Shown: one piece after another, positions 25,209 to 34,904 of the stretch | How the letters are laid out: every line of letters starts with the position of its first letter | Numbering within the stretch: the stretch's first letter is position 1 | Origin: Sphingobacteriales bacterium 46-32 | GTDB lineage: Bacteria > Bacteroidota > Bacteroidia > Chitinophagales > Chitinophagaceae | Length of the DNA: 64,000 nucleotides | Reading direction: 5' to 3' | NCBI GenBank assembly: GCA_001898485.1 | Contig: MKTY01000016.1 | Span: 18,327-82,326 of the forward strand | The notes under the pieces: generated by a model | Database searches by the model: none | What the model was told of the DNA's origin: nothing | The model's input: only the letters and a program-made list of their open reading frames with translations | Position numbers and translations under genes: made by a program

Positions 25209-25709
25209 TTATTTGTATTCTACTTCAATTTCATATTCTTTTGAACTATTACATTCTAAACACAAATCTGACTTAAAGTCTTTAAAAAGCCTTTCAATTT
25301 CCATAATAGCATCTTTGCTTTTACCAACAGAACAATTGTCCGTATTAATAGACTTACCAACAAGAGTGCACCCAGTAATGTCAGACGTGTAATTGCCTAA
25401 ATGAATTTGTATATGTTCACGATTGGGTACATTAAGTAATTCTATTTTCCAACCAAGTTTTTTGTCTGTCCGAATAACAGCATCATATTTCCCTTTCGGT
25501 ATAGAAGAAATATCATTTATATTTCCTCTATACGGCAACTCCATTGTATAACATATGGGACTACCATTGATAGACAGATAGCCTTGTATGCAATTATTGG
25601 AAGTCAGTTTTCTTTCAATAGAAACGCTAAACTTAGCGTCATTAACTTTGAGGGAAAAGTTGAAATTTATTATTACAAAAATACTTACAACTAATAATTT
25701 TATTTGCAT
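25209..25709 (-). CDS. Secreted DUF5675-family protein
   Basis: A 166-residue protein with an N-terminal hydrophobic signal (about 1-20). The core matches DUF5675: CYTMELPYRGNINDISSIPKGKY, HIQIHLGNYTSDITGCTLVG. The HxGN ... D-x-GC pattern is reminiscent of a hydrolase or transpeptidase-like site, but no activity is established. The usual form is cytoplasmic or phage-borne, so export here is notable. It overlaps the tail-collar gene upstream by 10 bp, so they are one operon. Confidence 0.7.
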   Translation of the reverse strand: MQIKLLVVSIFVIINFNFSLKVNDAKFSVSIERKLTSNNCIQGYLSINGSPICYTMELPYRGNINDISSIPKGKYDAVIRTDKKLGWKIELLNVPNREHIQIHLGNYTSDITGCTLVGKSINTDNCSVGKSKDAIMEIERLFKDFKSDLCLECNSSKEYEIEVEYK

Positions 25710-27553
25710 CTTATTATATAATTGACATATTTATTCTTAGGCCTTGTTTCATTACCGCCAACCTCTGTTGCAATTGCTTTATTCTTGACCGTTAAGTGTA
25801 CCCCACCATCATCATCCGCACAGATACTCTCATTTATGTTTGACCCACCTGGTTGGGAGACACCTATATGCACAGGGTGACTGTGCTTTGCAAAAGCATC
25901 GCCCTGTGATGACCCCACAGCATTCTTTTCCCCGCCCCCATTTGCATTTCTTGCATCGACGTCCGGGTCTTGTCCTGAATTGAAACTTACTCCTCGTAGA
26001 AAAACTCCTCTCAGATCAGGCAGATTGAAATCCCCGTTAGGTTGCTTGCCCCAATTATAGCCAATTACGTTAAATACTTCTTCATTTCCGTGAATTGATA
26101 AAATATCGCCATTGCACAACTTCCAGCCAGCAGGAATTTTGTCAATATTGCCTGCAAAAGCGAGAATAGTTCCGATTGGGTTATCTCTGTCTACTACCCC
26201 CGGATTTAAGATCTGTGAATTTTCATCAAGCCAGACTGCAGGAAAAATAAATGGAATTTCAATTGTTTTTTTCCCCTCCTTGTTATATGAAAGAGCATCA
26301 ATAGATAAAGAGTTTTTTAGTTGATATTCGCTTAAAATATACATATCAACTTTTGTAGGAACCCACTCGTTGCCTTTATATTGCCAGGTTATGTCATCAC
26401 CTCCTTTGCTCGTGATATTCTCCTTACTTGACCCTGAGACGCCTCCAGAAGAACCACTTTGTTCTGCTCCCGAAGTAAATTCTCTTTGCGGCTTTGACTT
26501 TAAAAGTTTATCAACCTGGTCGTTCTTTAAAGTGGCATACGTTATATTGTCTTTTACGAGGTTATACTCATTATCAGACACTTTCTGAAACTCCAGGGTT
26601 ACCTGAGAAGAAACTTTCTCCAGGAGGTATTTAATGATTTCATTTTTTGTTTCTCTGACTTTATCGGCATCGCCAAAAGATAGAATATGTATTTGTGTTT
26701 TATTAATATTGATCAGTTCTGACATATACGTCCTATTCAATATTCTCTTCTTTTCATTCTCTGTCCATATTTTTGATTCTACTTTGCCTCCCCCGAGCTT
26801 CAAAGGACCCAAACTTAAACTAAGACCACCGTCGCTACTGCTGCTTTTTATGACTTGATTGTCAATAAGGGTTTCATCTCCAAACAACTGTTTTCGTATT
26901 TTTGAACTTGTCGCAAAATCCGCTGTTCCTTTTACATAGTCACTTGAAAATTCGAAACCACCCATATAAAGGCTTCCTTTCAAATTATCATTACTGCTTC
27001 TCAGATCATAAAACTCTCTAAGCTGTTTTAAGCTGCCAGAAATTTCATAATTTCTTACTTTGGGAACCATGTGCTTTATTTGAAAATTGCCAATGTTTGA
27101 AAAGGTTGGCAAATCTGTTGGATTGATGATGACGTAATCATCACCGATTCTGGCTTTCAAAACATAATATGAGTATGGCAGGTTACTTAAATTTATATTC
27201 TGAACCTGTTCGTCTCTTTCCAACAACATTTTTAATTCATCATAAACCTTATTGCTGTAATGATATATTTTAAGAAGCAATTTGACCGGGGTATTTTCAT
27301 TCCCACCGTTATACTTGTCAAGTTGGCTTTTAAAATTGGCCCAATCAGCAATTATTAACGGATTGTAAAAGTATTGTTTGTTATTGTTTTTGTACGTCTC
27401 AACTTGCTCGCCACCGACAGCATCAATACTATAGACTCTAATGAAGTTGGGAATGTCAAGGTCCGCTGTGCCATTTGAACCACCATTTTGTTGCGCATTC
27501 AATTGCATTGAATAGAATGACAATAAGAACAGAATAATTAGTTTTCCATTCAT
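25700..27553 (-). CDS. Secreted protein with a C-terminal phage tail-collar domain
   Basis: A 617-residue protein: signal peptide (1-21, ending NAQQ), an unassigned N-terminal half with an amphipathic helix and Ser/Gly-rich loops (about 190-260, 370-400), and a C-terminal collar domain (about 465-617) shown by GTILAFAGNIDKIPAGWKLC, NLPDLRGVFLRG and KHSHPVHIG, ending NYIIRCK. Collar domains form trimeric tail-fibre tips and also occur in secreted bacterial proteins. No other tail genes are present, so it is not a prophage. A binding or pore-forming role is only a guess. Confidence 0.75.
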   Translation of the reverse strand: MNGKLIILFLLSFYSMQLNAQQNGGSNGTADLDIPNFIRVYSIDAVGGEQVETYKNNNKQYFYNPLIIADWANFKSQLDKYNGGNENTPVKLLLKIYHYSNKVYDELKMLLERDEQVQNINLSNLPYSYYVLKARIGDDYVIINPTDLPTFSNIGNFQIKHMVPKVRNYEISGSLKQLREFYDLRSSNDNLKGSLYMGGFEFSSDYVKGTADFATSSKIRKQLFGDETLIDNQVIKSSSSDGGLSLSLGPLKLGGGKVESKIWTENEKKRILNRTYMSELININKTQIHILSFGDADKVRETKNEIIKYLLEKVSSQVTLEFQKVSDNEYNLVKDNITYATLKNDQVDKLLKSKPQREFTSGAEQSGSSGGVSGSSKENITSKGGDDITWQYKGNEWVPTKVDMYILSEYQLKNSLSIDALSYNKEGKKTIEIPFIFPAVWLDENSQILNPGVVDRDNPIGTILAFAGNIDKIPAGWKLCNGDILSIHGNEEVFNVIGYNWGKQPNGDFNLPDLRGVFLRGVSFNSGQDPDVDARNANGGGEKNAVGSSQGDAFAKHSHPVHIGVSQPGGSNINESICADDDGGVHLTVKNKAIATEVGGNETRPKNKYVNYIIRCK

Positions 27554-27911
27554 AGTTTTGTCTTTTATTGTTTAGAAATATGAGACTATAGGAAGCCGTA
27601 AAAAAATTAGGACTACATTTTACAATTATGAGAATAATTTAAATTTTATCAAAGGGTGTTTTCCTCGTTTTTCTTTGACATTTTCACGGTGTCCACTAAA
27701 TTGCCCCAACGGCCAAGTATTGCTGCATGTTGGGGATTTTATAACGTCCAGCCCGGAACATCTACTTGATTTTATAATATTGTTGATGTTAAGAACTGTT
27801 GCTTGGCATAATTCGTCTGCCGAAACCGAGGCTGATAGCGAGCTAAACCCGAAGCTAACAATGCCCAGTCCTACTTTCAGCAATACCAATGTTGGTTCGG
27901 TACTTTATCGA
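27554..27911. other. Gap between secreted-protein genes, no confident gene
   Basis: Overlapping open frames on both strands here (27626-27889 minus, 27675-27980 plus) have no recognisable features. On the minus strand ATGTCAAAGAAAAACGAGG after GGACACCGTGAAA recalls the start of an IS3-type transposase, which would make this a small IS remnant, but the evidence is thin. Confidence 0.25.
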
Positions 27912-29288
27912 TTACTTGAAAGGTCTTTTAACTCTGATGATAAAATGCTTTTCACCTGCTATTACAAAGTCATTTACTAATTGAAAAACTGGGTTGGGTT
28001 CGTCAATGCTGTAGTTAAATATTTCATTGTTGTATACAAGCCTACCATTCAATCGTAAGAATTTTATTTCTTTAGGATAAACAAGTTCATAAACTTCATC
28101 ATAAAATATTTTCAATTTGTCTTTCTTGTGCACAACACCCTTACTAGTAAACTCTTCTACGTCAGCTGAAAGAATATATGGATTTGGATGTGTCCTGGCG
28201 GTGATGTTAACGATTGCATGAATGCCACCATTATCAACAATAGGAGGATTGATTACGTCAAATCCTCTTATGTTCCCAACGGCTGGTTCTATTTTTGGAT
28301 TCGAAAGCCTTTGGTCACCGAGTTTAGGTGGTTCATTGCCGCCAACAACGGAAAATTCTATCGAAAATGGAATCCCATTCCAATCTCGACATCCAGACCT
28401 ACAATGCGCATTTGGGCCAGTTGCAGTCAAACTTTTTCTTGCATTTAATTTAACCCAATTGCTTTCTTCGATAAATGCTTCTGTTTGAAGTTCTGTTGAA
28501 AGTCTTGGAAAAAGGTATAAATAGAATGAATTTTCAATTCTTGACGTCTTTAACTTTTTAAAAAGAAACCCTTTTTTCATTGTTTTCACAATTGCAAATG
28601 TCACTTTGATTGGAACAGGAGCTTCATCATTTTTGAATGTATTAATAACCGAGCCTGGGAGTTTTATTACTCTTGTATGCTGGTCTAAACTATTATCAAA
28701 CTTTACCTGGTTAGTAATGTCAGTCTTGTCATTTATCACAAATTTTACAAAAGATGTTTTGTCGTTGTCAGTATTGTATCCTATATTGGAAGCGATAATA
28801 ACAAAAGAATAATCACCTGCTTCTTTGACTAAATGATTGAAGCCTGATATTTTTCTGATTATAAATTGTTTTTCCCCTATTAGTGTATTGCCAAGTATTT
28901 GATTTATATCAAGCACTAAGTTGTCAACTAAAGAAACAAGATTAGACCTGCCCTCTTCAATTTGATGTATTAGTTCGGAAATTCGCTCCATTATTTTCCT
29001 GTTTTCTGTACTAAGTCTGTCCATTGCAACATTTACTTGGTCTCCAAGAATTTGACGGGCCGTTCCGAGGAGTACACTTAGTTCGTTGATTGAATGATTT
29101 ACTAAATAATCCCCAGTATTGCGTAAACTGCCTAATGCGACAGTTATGACTTTGTCTGCTTTGTTAAATATATCTGTAGGCAATTCAACTTGTGCTTTGG
29201 TACTAAGGTTTATAAAAAGGGTCGCAGTTATAACAAGAAATAATCTTGTCAGTTTATAATTTATTTTGCAGTTAAGTTTCTTTTTCAT
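27912..29288 (-). CDS. Secreted protein of unknown function
   Basis: A 458-residue protein with a signal peptide (about 1-32, ending STKAQ). Residues 40-130 are helical and likely coiled coil (LSTENRKIMERISELIHQIE); the rest is beta-rich with a Cys pair in HCRSGCRDW near 305. No family is recognised. The N-terminal helices plus beta domain and its place 358 bp upstream of the collar-domain gene on the same strand suggest the three exported proteins work together at the cell surface. Confidence 0.55.
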   Translation of the reverse strand: MKKKLNCKINYKLTRLFLVITATLFINLSTKAQVELPTDIFNKADKVITVALGSLRNTGDYLVNHSINELSVLLGTARQILGDQVNVAMDRLSTENRKIMERISELIHQIEEGRSNLVSLVDNLVLDINQILGNTLIGEKQFIIRKISGFNHLVKEAGDYSFVIIASNIGYNTDNDKTSFVKFVINDKTDITNQVKFDNSLDQHTRVIKLPGSVINTFKNDEAPVPIKVTFAIVKTMKKGFLFKKLKTSRIENSFYLYLFPRLSTELQTEAFIEESNWVKLNARKSLTATGPNAHCRSGCRDWNGIPFSIEFSVVGGNEPPKLGDQRLSNPKIEPAVGNIRGFDVINPPIVDNGGIHAIVNITARTHPNPYILSADVEEFTSKGVVHKKDKLKIFYDEVYELVYPKEIKFLRLNGRLVYNNEIFNYSIDEPNPVFQLVNDFVIAGEKHFIIRVKRPFK

Positions 29289-29511
29289 ATTGGGAATTTT
29301 AGTGGTTTTGGTAGTACAGCATCCAACAGTAGTGTTTCTGTATTAAAAGAAGCTATCTAATTTCATAAATTATAGACGATAGGTATTTCCTATTACGTTT
29401 ATTTTATTGTTCAGTAGCGCCAATCCAATTTATAAATACAGTTTTCTTGTCAATATTTCTAGAGACTAACTTCATTATCCTGCACTTCGTGTCTCTCAGT
29501 CACATAGGTAT

Positions 29512-29643
29512 ATGCCTATGCGTGAGCATGCGCTGGGAATTTCAGAAACCAAGATGTCTGGGATTGTAGATTCAAAGGGGAGAGCGGATAAGGTATTAGC
29601 TAATTTAAGTATTTCACCAAAAATTGCAAAAATCATTTTTTAA
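29512..29643 (+). pseudogene. Possible HTH antitoxin (HigA-like) fragment
   Basis: A short frame reads MPMREHALGISETKMSGIVD then SKGRADKVLANLSISPKIAK. LGISETKMSGI-x-x-GKxRAD looks like the recognition helix and following turn of XRE/HigA antitoxins, with the N-terminal half missing and the end altered. The surrounding 470 bp (29289-29761) hold nothing else I recognise. Taken as a relic, with low confidence. Confidence 0.3.
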
Positions 29644-29761
29644 CTGGGAAGTAAATAGCCGACCTTTTGCAGGTATTGCTTTCTCCTCAATGCCGTTAAT
29701 GAGGACACGATTAACTGCTGATCACGACTGACAGCGCATAGCCCGAATGAAATGCCACACT

Positions 29762-30688
29762 TCAAATTTTGTGAATCTCCTTTGCCTTGTCAAACCCCAC
29801 CCATCTGCCATCTTCATCAACACCCCGGTTGGCTAGCTCTTTCCGAACAAGGTACTCAATATCAAACTCACCTTTTAACGCTTCGCAGAGTATCTGAGTA
29901 GCCGTTAGACTGAAAATAAATTTCGGATTTAAATCATCAGATCGGCCACTGAATTTCTCCAAATCTTTATTTTTCTTTAGGCTTTCTGTTTTCTCCTGCT
30001 TTTCCTTTTTTGAAGTTTCCATATTGCTTTTTTTAGGGCCAGCGAACATCGACTTCTTTTTCAAACCCCGCAAATCTTCTTCATGATCTCCCCAAAAGCC
30101 AAAATCGGAGCCCTCTCCAGGATGTGCACCAAAATTGGAACCGGGAGGAGCAATATCATCCATCAATGAAAATATGTCTTCATTCAGAATAGACGAACGC
30201 TCTTCATCGTCTTTTGCTTTATCAAGCAGTAGTTGGATTTCCTGTAGCCGAGGCCCGATAACTGTTTGCTTCTTCACCGAGTCCAGGAACTTCATAAAAT
30301 TTTGAATCAGGACCTCAGATTCAAGCGTACCGGAGGATATAGAAATTCCTATATAGTACCGTGGCAGGCGATTGATCCTGGGAGTACCTGAGATGCTTGT
30401 GCTGCCACTCAACTCATTTTCATCCATTGTCACCCAATCGTCCTGCCGGATTATTCTTAGCTGTTTCAGGTATTTTTCCAACCCGTCTATGTCTTCCTTA
30501 TGTTTCATCCATCCATCTTCAAAAATGCTGCTTTCGTCCTCCTTCAGTTCATTACCTGCTTTTATATTGAAAACAGCTTTTCCGTTCTTATTCTCTACAT
30601 GAGCAAGAAAGCTTCCCCTTTCATCAAGATCAATCACATATAACTTCTCTAATTTTTCGTCCGTGATGAATTGACTGATTCGGTTCAA
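29762..30688 (-). CDS. Hypothetical protein, acidic, with a charged linker
   Basis: About 308 residues from a TTG at 30688; a stop lies just upstream and no ATG precedes, so the start is uncertain and the N-terminus may have been lost. The N-terminal part is alpha/beta (KLYVIDLDERGSFLAHVENK). The middle has a Gly/Asp-rich stretch (about 185-215) and a Lys/Glu-rich linker (about 220-250). The end reads FDIEYLVRKELANRGVDEDG. No family is recognised. Its 5' end meets the recombinase remnant head to head. Confidence 0.5.
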   Translation of the reverse strand: MNRISQFITDEKLEKLYVIDLDERGSFLAHVENKNGKAVFNIKAGNELKEDESSIFEDGWMKHKEDIDGLEKYLKQLRIIRQDDWVTMDENELSGSTSISGTPRINRLPRYYIGISISSGTLESEVLIQNFMKFLDSVKKQTVIGPRLQEIQLLLDKAKDDEERSSILNEDIFSLMDDIAPPGSNFGAHPGEGSDFGFWGDHEEDLRGLKKKSMFAGPKKSNMETSKKEKQEKTESLKKNKDLEKFSGRSDDLNPKFIFSLTATQILCEALKGEFDIEYLVRKELANRGVDEDGRWVGFDKAKEIHKI

Positions 30689-31170
30689 TATGAATTAGAG
30701 CAAATTTTTCATGATATAAATAAGGGAAATGTTGATCAGCAAACTATCCTGAAACATCAACTGACAGAAGTAAACAAAAAGATAGATGCCGCCGAGGAGA
30801 AATACTATATTTTGAACCAGATGACGAGGGAAGCGTTTGAGAAATTCCACCCGAGGTATAAAGAAGAACAGTTGAAAATCCTGGAACAATTGGAACTATG
30901 CCAGACGACGATTTCGAACCTGCCTGTCTACCTCCAAAAAACGGTTAGTCTTAGCGTCAAACTCAGGACTGTGTGGGCTTCCGGCGATATCAGCTTCAAA
31001 GAAGACCTGCAAAAATTGATCTTTCCCAAAGGGATCCTCTATGATCGGCAAAAAGATGAATTTCGAACCGAAAAGGTGAATTCCATATTCGCCATAATAG
31101 CCGGTAAATCAGGGAGTGTTATCGAAAATAAAGAGGGGACAAACCAATGTTTTGTTGATTTGTCCCCTTC
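30671..31170 (+). pseudogene. Serine recombinase C-terminal remnant
   Basis: Only the coiled coil and tail of a large serine recombinase are left: a helical region with LTEVNKKIDAAEEKYYILNQ, then SVKLRTVWASGDISFKEDLQ and KLIFPKGILYDRQKDEFRTE. KL-x-x-W-x-SG(D/N)-x-x-x-(K/R)xxLQxLIFPxGIxYDR is diagnostic of the end of these enzymes. The catalytic Ser domain and zinc ribbon are missing. The open frame then runs through the antisense of tRNA-Ser, which is not real coding sequence. It marks a mobile element boundary next to the tRNA. Confidence 0.8.
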
Positions 31171-31172
31171 AG

Positions 31173-31257
31173 CGGAGAGAGAGGGATTCGAACCCCCGGA
31201 CCTGTTACAGTCAACGGTTTTCAAGACCGCCGCATTCGACCGCTCTGCCATCTCTCC
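31173..31257 (-). tRNA. tRNA-Ser (anticodon UGA)
   Basis: The minus strand starts GGAGAGATGGCAGAGCGGTC, has the anticodon loop CTTGAAA (anticodon at 31221-31223), a long variable arm as in class II tRNAs, the T-loop GGTTCGAATCC and closes with TCTCTCC plus discriminator G. Acceptor stem GGAGAGA/TCTCTCC is perfect. CCA is not encoded. A recombinase relic touches its 3' side. Confidence 0.95.
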
Positions 31258-31410
31258 GGCGCAAATGTAAGGGCGCAAAAATTCCTGACAAAAAACTAAG
31301 GAAGATTTTTTTTGAATTGACGCTGGAAATTAGATGATTAGGTAAAAAACCGGGCAATTGGCCGGGTTGATTCCTCACTACTCCTGGCCGGTCCTGGTTC
31401 CGATAAAAAA

Positions 31411-31436
31411 GCGGGGATGATCCAGACCATCCCCGC
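31411..31436 (-). terminator. Rho-independent terminator of the ABC permease gene
   Basis: GCGGGGATG (31411-31419) pairs with CATCCCCGC (31428-31436) over an 8-nt loop. On the minus strand it is followed by TTTTTT. It lies 27 bp after the permease stop codon. Confidence 0.85.
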
Positions 31437-31462
31437 TCCTGCTTTTATCTATTATTTAATAC

Positions 31463-33841
31463 CTATTCTGACCGCAAACTCTTCACGGGATTGGTCAGCG
31501 CCGCCTTAATGGCTTTTACATACACGGTAATAAAGGCAATGCCAAATGTAATCAGGGCCGCCAGGGCAAAAACCCACCAGCTAAGCGGTGTTTTATAGGC
31601 AAAGTCCTGCAGCCAGTTGTTCATAACCCAATACCCTGCGGGCAGGGCAATGCAGGTAGCGATGATGACGGGTTTTAACAGATCCTTCGACAACAGGAGT
31701 ACGATACCCCGCACAGAAGAACCCAGCACCTTGCGCACCCCAATCTCTTTGAAACGTTTGATGGCGGTAAAAGAGGCCAGCCCAAACAATCCCAGGCAGG
31801 CTACAAAAATGGCCAGCATCGAAAACACCGATAAGATGGTCTGCTGCCGGATATCCTTTTTATACAGGTCATCAAACTGCTGGTCGAGGAAGCTGTATTC
31901 AAATGGATAGGCAGCAGCCACCTGCTTATACGCTTTTTCTACAGTGGCAATACTGCCGGGCAGATCACCTCCTTTCAGTTTTACGGCAATAACCCTTCGG
32001 TCCATATTCGGTGCTATCACCAGTGGCTCGATATCGCTTTTCAATGACTGGAAATTAAAATCCTCCACCACGCCAATGATATGGCGCCTGCTGGTGTCGC
32101 GAATGGTATTTTCTATCCATTTGCCCACGGCCTGGTCAGGTGTCCAGCCCAGCCGGGTGGCAGCCGTTTTATTGATCAGCACAGCACCGGTGGTATCGGT
32201 GGGAAAGGATGCGGAAAAATCTCTTCCGGCAATCACTTTCAGCCCCAGCGTAGACACGAATTCAAAATCGGCAAATTCGGTGCGGGCATTCCAGCGCTCG
32301 GCATGGTCTTCGACTTCAAACATATGGCCGTCAAAAAATCCGCCGGGCTCGCCCGACATGGCAGATACGGATTGCACGCGGCTTTCCTTCTGCAACTCGT
32401 TTTTAAAGGCCCGCAGGTTGCGGTAGATATCGTTGTTGTCGATCCGCACCAGCAGGGTCTGCTCCTTATTATAACCCAGTTGCTTGCTCTTGATAAAATT
32501 CATTTGTTTGGTAATGACAATCGTACCCACAATCAGGAAAACCGAAATGCTGAACTGCACCACTACCAGGGCCTGCCTGAACGAAGCCCCTCCTTTACCT
32601 AACCTCAACCGGCCCTTGAGCGCCTGGATGGGCGAAAAAGCGGATAGGAAAAAAGCGGGATAACTGCCAGCCAGGAAACCGGCAATAAGAATCACTCCTG
32701 CCAGGAAAAGATAAATGGGTGGCGTGCTCCAGGAAGCGATCAGCGAATAACCGAGCAACTCATTGTACCAGGGCATGACGAGAAACAACAGACCAATGGA
32801 CAATATGCAGGAGATACTGGTCAGCAATACCGACTCGCTGATAAACTGCCAGATAAGGTTGTTGCGCAGGGCACCCAGTACCTTGCGCAGACCTACTTCT
32901 TTTGAGCGCTCTGCAGCGCGGATGGTAGACAGGTTGATAAAATTGATACAGGCAATCAACAATATCAGTGCAGCAATCGACAGAAATATATATACCACCG
33001 TTCTGTCGCCATGTTTCACGCCATCAAAAGATTCGTTGCTGAAATAAACATCTTTCAGCGGGGTCATCGAAAGCGTAAACTTAAAGCCAAACTTGCGCAT
33101 ATTACTCCCCATGTATTTTTCCATAAAGGCAGGCAGTTGCTTTTCAATCTGCGCTTCGGATACATTGGGAGCCAGTTTTACATAAGAATAAATGCCATTA
33201 TTGCTCCAGTTGGTCATCCAGCTGGCATCCTTATAATTTTCGAGCGGGATGATGATATCAAACTCGAGATGCGAATTGGACGAAATGTCTTTTGCAATAC
33301 CGGTCACCTTCAGCGGTATGTCCTTATCCAGCATCAGCGTTTTGCCCATGGCCTCGCTGGCATCTCCAAAATACTTTTTTGCCACGGTCTCCGTCAGCAC
33401 AATGCTATGCGGATCTTTCAATGCCGTCTTTGGATCACCTTTCAGCAGGGGAAAAGAAAAGAAGCTGAAAAAATTGCTGTCGGGATTAATAATCTTCTTT
33501 TCATGAAATGAACGGTCACCCAGTGTGATCAGGTTATCGTTTTGATTCACGCGTATCACTTCTTCTATCAGCCCCCTGTATTCATTTTCCAGGGCCGGAG
33601 CATACATACCCGACAGGTAAGCCACACTTTTCGATTTTCCTTCACTCTCAAATCCACGCATCACCCGGTATATGCGGGCGCCATCTTTGTGAAAGCTGTC
33701 ATGATTGAATTCATTCACAATAAAAATGAAGATCATGAGGCATACGGTGATGCCGATGGTTAATCCCAGAATATTGATGAGCGAAAGAACCCTGTTCTTT
33801 CTCAGGTTTCGCCAGGCAGTTTTGAAATAGTTTTTAAACAT
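31463..33841 (-). CDS. MacB/FtsX-type ABC transporter permease
   Basis: A 792-residue permease with the usual double layout: N-terminal helix (LINILGLTIGITVCLMIFI, about 20-40), periplasmic MacB_PCD domain, three-helix FtsX block (about 285-410, with RSKEVGLRKVLGALR), a second periplasmic domain and a second FtsX block (about 670-785, with KRFKEIGVRKVLGSS). Such proteins couple ATP hydrolysis by a separate ATPase to periplasmic mechanical work or efflux. No ATPase gene is adjacent. It is close in design to the permease at 40539. Confidence 0.92.
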   Translation of the reverse strand: MFKNYFKTAWRNLRKNRVLSLINILGLTIGITVCLMIFIFIVNEFNHDSFHKDGARIYRVMRGFESEGKSKSVAYLSGMYAPALENEYRGLIEEVIRVNQNDNLITLGDRSFHEKKIINPDSNFFSFFSFPLLKGDPKTALKDPHSIVLTETVAKKYFGDASEAMGKTLMLDKDIPLKVTGIAKDISSNSHLEFDIIIPLENYKDASWMTNWSNNGIYSYVKLAPNVSEAQIEKQLPAFMEKYMGSNMRKFGFKFTLSMTPLKDVYFSNESFDGVKHGDRTVVYIFLSIAALILLIACINFINLSTIRAAERSKEVGLRKVLGALRNNLIWQFISESVLLTSISCILSIGLLFLVMPWYNELLGYSLIASWSTPPIYLFLAGVILIAGFLAGSYPAFFLSAFSPIQALKGRLRLGKGGASFRQALVVVQFSISVFLIVGTIVITKQMNFIKSKQLGYNKEQTLLVRIDNNDIYRNLRAFKNELQKESRVQSVSAMSGEPGGFFDGHMFEVEDHAERWNARTEFADFEFVSTLGLKVIAGRDFSASFPTDTTGAVLINKTAATRLGWTPDQAVGKWIENTIRDTSRRHIIGVVEDFNFQSLKSDIEPLVIAPNMDRRVIAVKLKGGDLPGSIATVEKAYKQVAAAYPFEYSFLDQQFDDLYKKDIRQQTILSVFSMLAIFVACLGLFGLASFTAIKRFKEIGVRKVLGSSVRGIVLLLSKDLLKPVIIATCIALPAGYWVMNNWLQDFAYKTPLSWWVFALAALITFGIAFITVYVKAIKAALTNPVKSLRSE

Positions 33842-34096
33842 AATCGCGGTTAAGATCGTGAGGAATAGTTAAAAAAAGCTCCGTGATGGCGTGCACCGGC
33901 TTGAGAACCAAGATGTATGCCGCCAATACAATTTCCTGTAAACAAGTAAATTATACCTGGCGGGAAAGGGCAAAAACTGTCCGGAAATGAACGCGGGTGT
34001 ACGGATTTGTTACACTGGCCCGCTGGGAGCAGCTGCTCCGGCAATCAGTAACCCGGACATGTGCTCTTAAGAATTGAAAAAGGAATAGGCAGGGTG

Positions 34097-34558
34097 CTAA
34101 AAAAACAATTCAGAATTGTTCTTGCTCTCCTTCAAAACGAAGGTGGTATTGATGGTGCGGATATTGGCAATCTTCGACAATTTCTGCCGCACAAAATTGT
34201 GGTACTCCTCGAGGTCACGCATATTTACTTTTATCAGAAAATCCACTTCGCCCGACATGTGGTAACACTCCTGCACTTCGTCGAGCTTGATGATCTCTGC
34301 TTCAAATTTTTCCGTACTGGTTTCGCTATGCTGTTTGAGGGTGACCTGGCAAAAGGCAATCACAGAGCGGTTCAGCAGCTTCTTGTCGAGTATGGCCACA
34401 TACTTTTTAATAAATCCTTCCTTTTCCAGTTTGCGGATACGCTCATACACGGGCGATACCGACAGGTTCAGCAATTCGGCTATTTCCTTGGCGCTTTTCT
34501 TGGCATCGCGCTGCAGGATCTTCAGGATCTTTTTATCGATAACATCTGTTCGTTCCAT
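34097..34558 (-). CDS. Lrp/AsnC-family transcriptional regulator
   Basis: A 153-residue regulator: N-terminal HTH (DKKILKILQRDAKKSAKEIA, then LSVSPVYERIRKLEKEGFI, about 5-60) and a C-terminal RAM ligand-binding domain (about 70-145, VQECYHMSGEVDFLIKVNMR). Lrp/AsnC proteins sense amino acids. It is divergent from an EamA exporter gene; a regulator-exporter pair of this kind commonly controls amino-acid export. A palindrome in the shared promoter region supports this. Confidence 0.93.
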   Translation of the reverse strand: MERTDVIDKKILKILQRDAKKSAKEIAELLNLSVSPVYERIRKLEKEGFIKKYVAILDKKLLNRSVIAFCQVTLKQHSETSTEKFEAEIIKLDEVQECYHMSGEVDFLIKVNMRDLEEYHNFVRQKLSKIANIRTINTTFVLKESKNNSELFF

Positions 34559-34904
34559 AAATACTGACCGTAAAAAAGTCTACTAAAAGAATGGAATACC
34601 AGCGGGAAAAGAAAATTTTACTCCATTTATTCAAAAATACAGTAATTATTACTGATAAAGCAGTATTTAACAAAAACCAGTAAGGACTATCGGTAATTTT
34701 GTGGAAACAAATCCGGAAAACCCACAGCAAAACGCATGTAAACAGGCCTGCCAGAATATATCCATGCGTTGCTCATGTTGCACAGTACAAGCTGTGCGGC
34801 AATGAGGGAATCATCACCATTTCCTGAATAACGGTATTGCTGCCAAGATCGCAGACACGCCAAACGTTGTCTGGTATTAACTCATTTGCTCAACAGACAG
34901 TATC
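34559..34904. promoter_or_regulatory. Divergent promoter region with Lrp-type palindrome
   Basis: The 346-bp gap between the Lrp-type gene and the EamA gene holds CAGTAAT-T-ATTACTG (34640-34654), a perfect 7-bp inverted repeat, in an AT-rich stretch. This is a good candidate Lrp/AsnC site. Nothing else was recognised; the part near 34740-34860 looks like unremarkable leader sequence. Confidence 0.5.

Noticed and set aside
27626..27980. Overlapping 87- and 101-residue frames on both strands
   Set aside because: No protein family features, and the two frames overlap each other; at most an IS remnant.
12649..31257. Whole island as an intact prophage or ICE
   Set aside because: No structural, replication or conjugation genes; both recombinases are relics.
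31171..31270. C-terminal extension of the recombinase frame (AEREGFEPPDL...)
   Set aside because: It is the antisense of tRNA-Ser and not coding.
32081..32602. 173-residue frame on the plus strand
   Set aside because: Antisense to the well-supported ABC permease at 31463.
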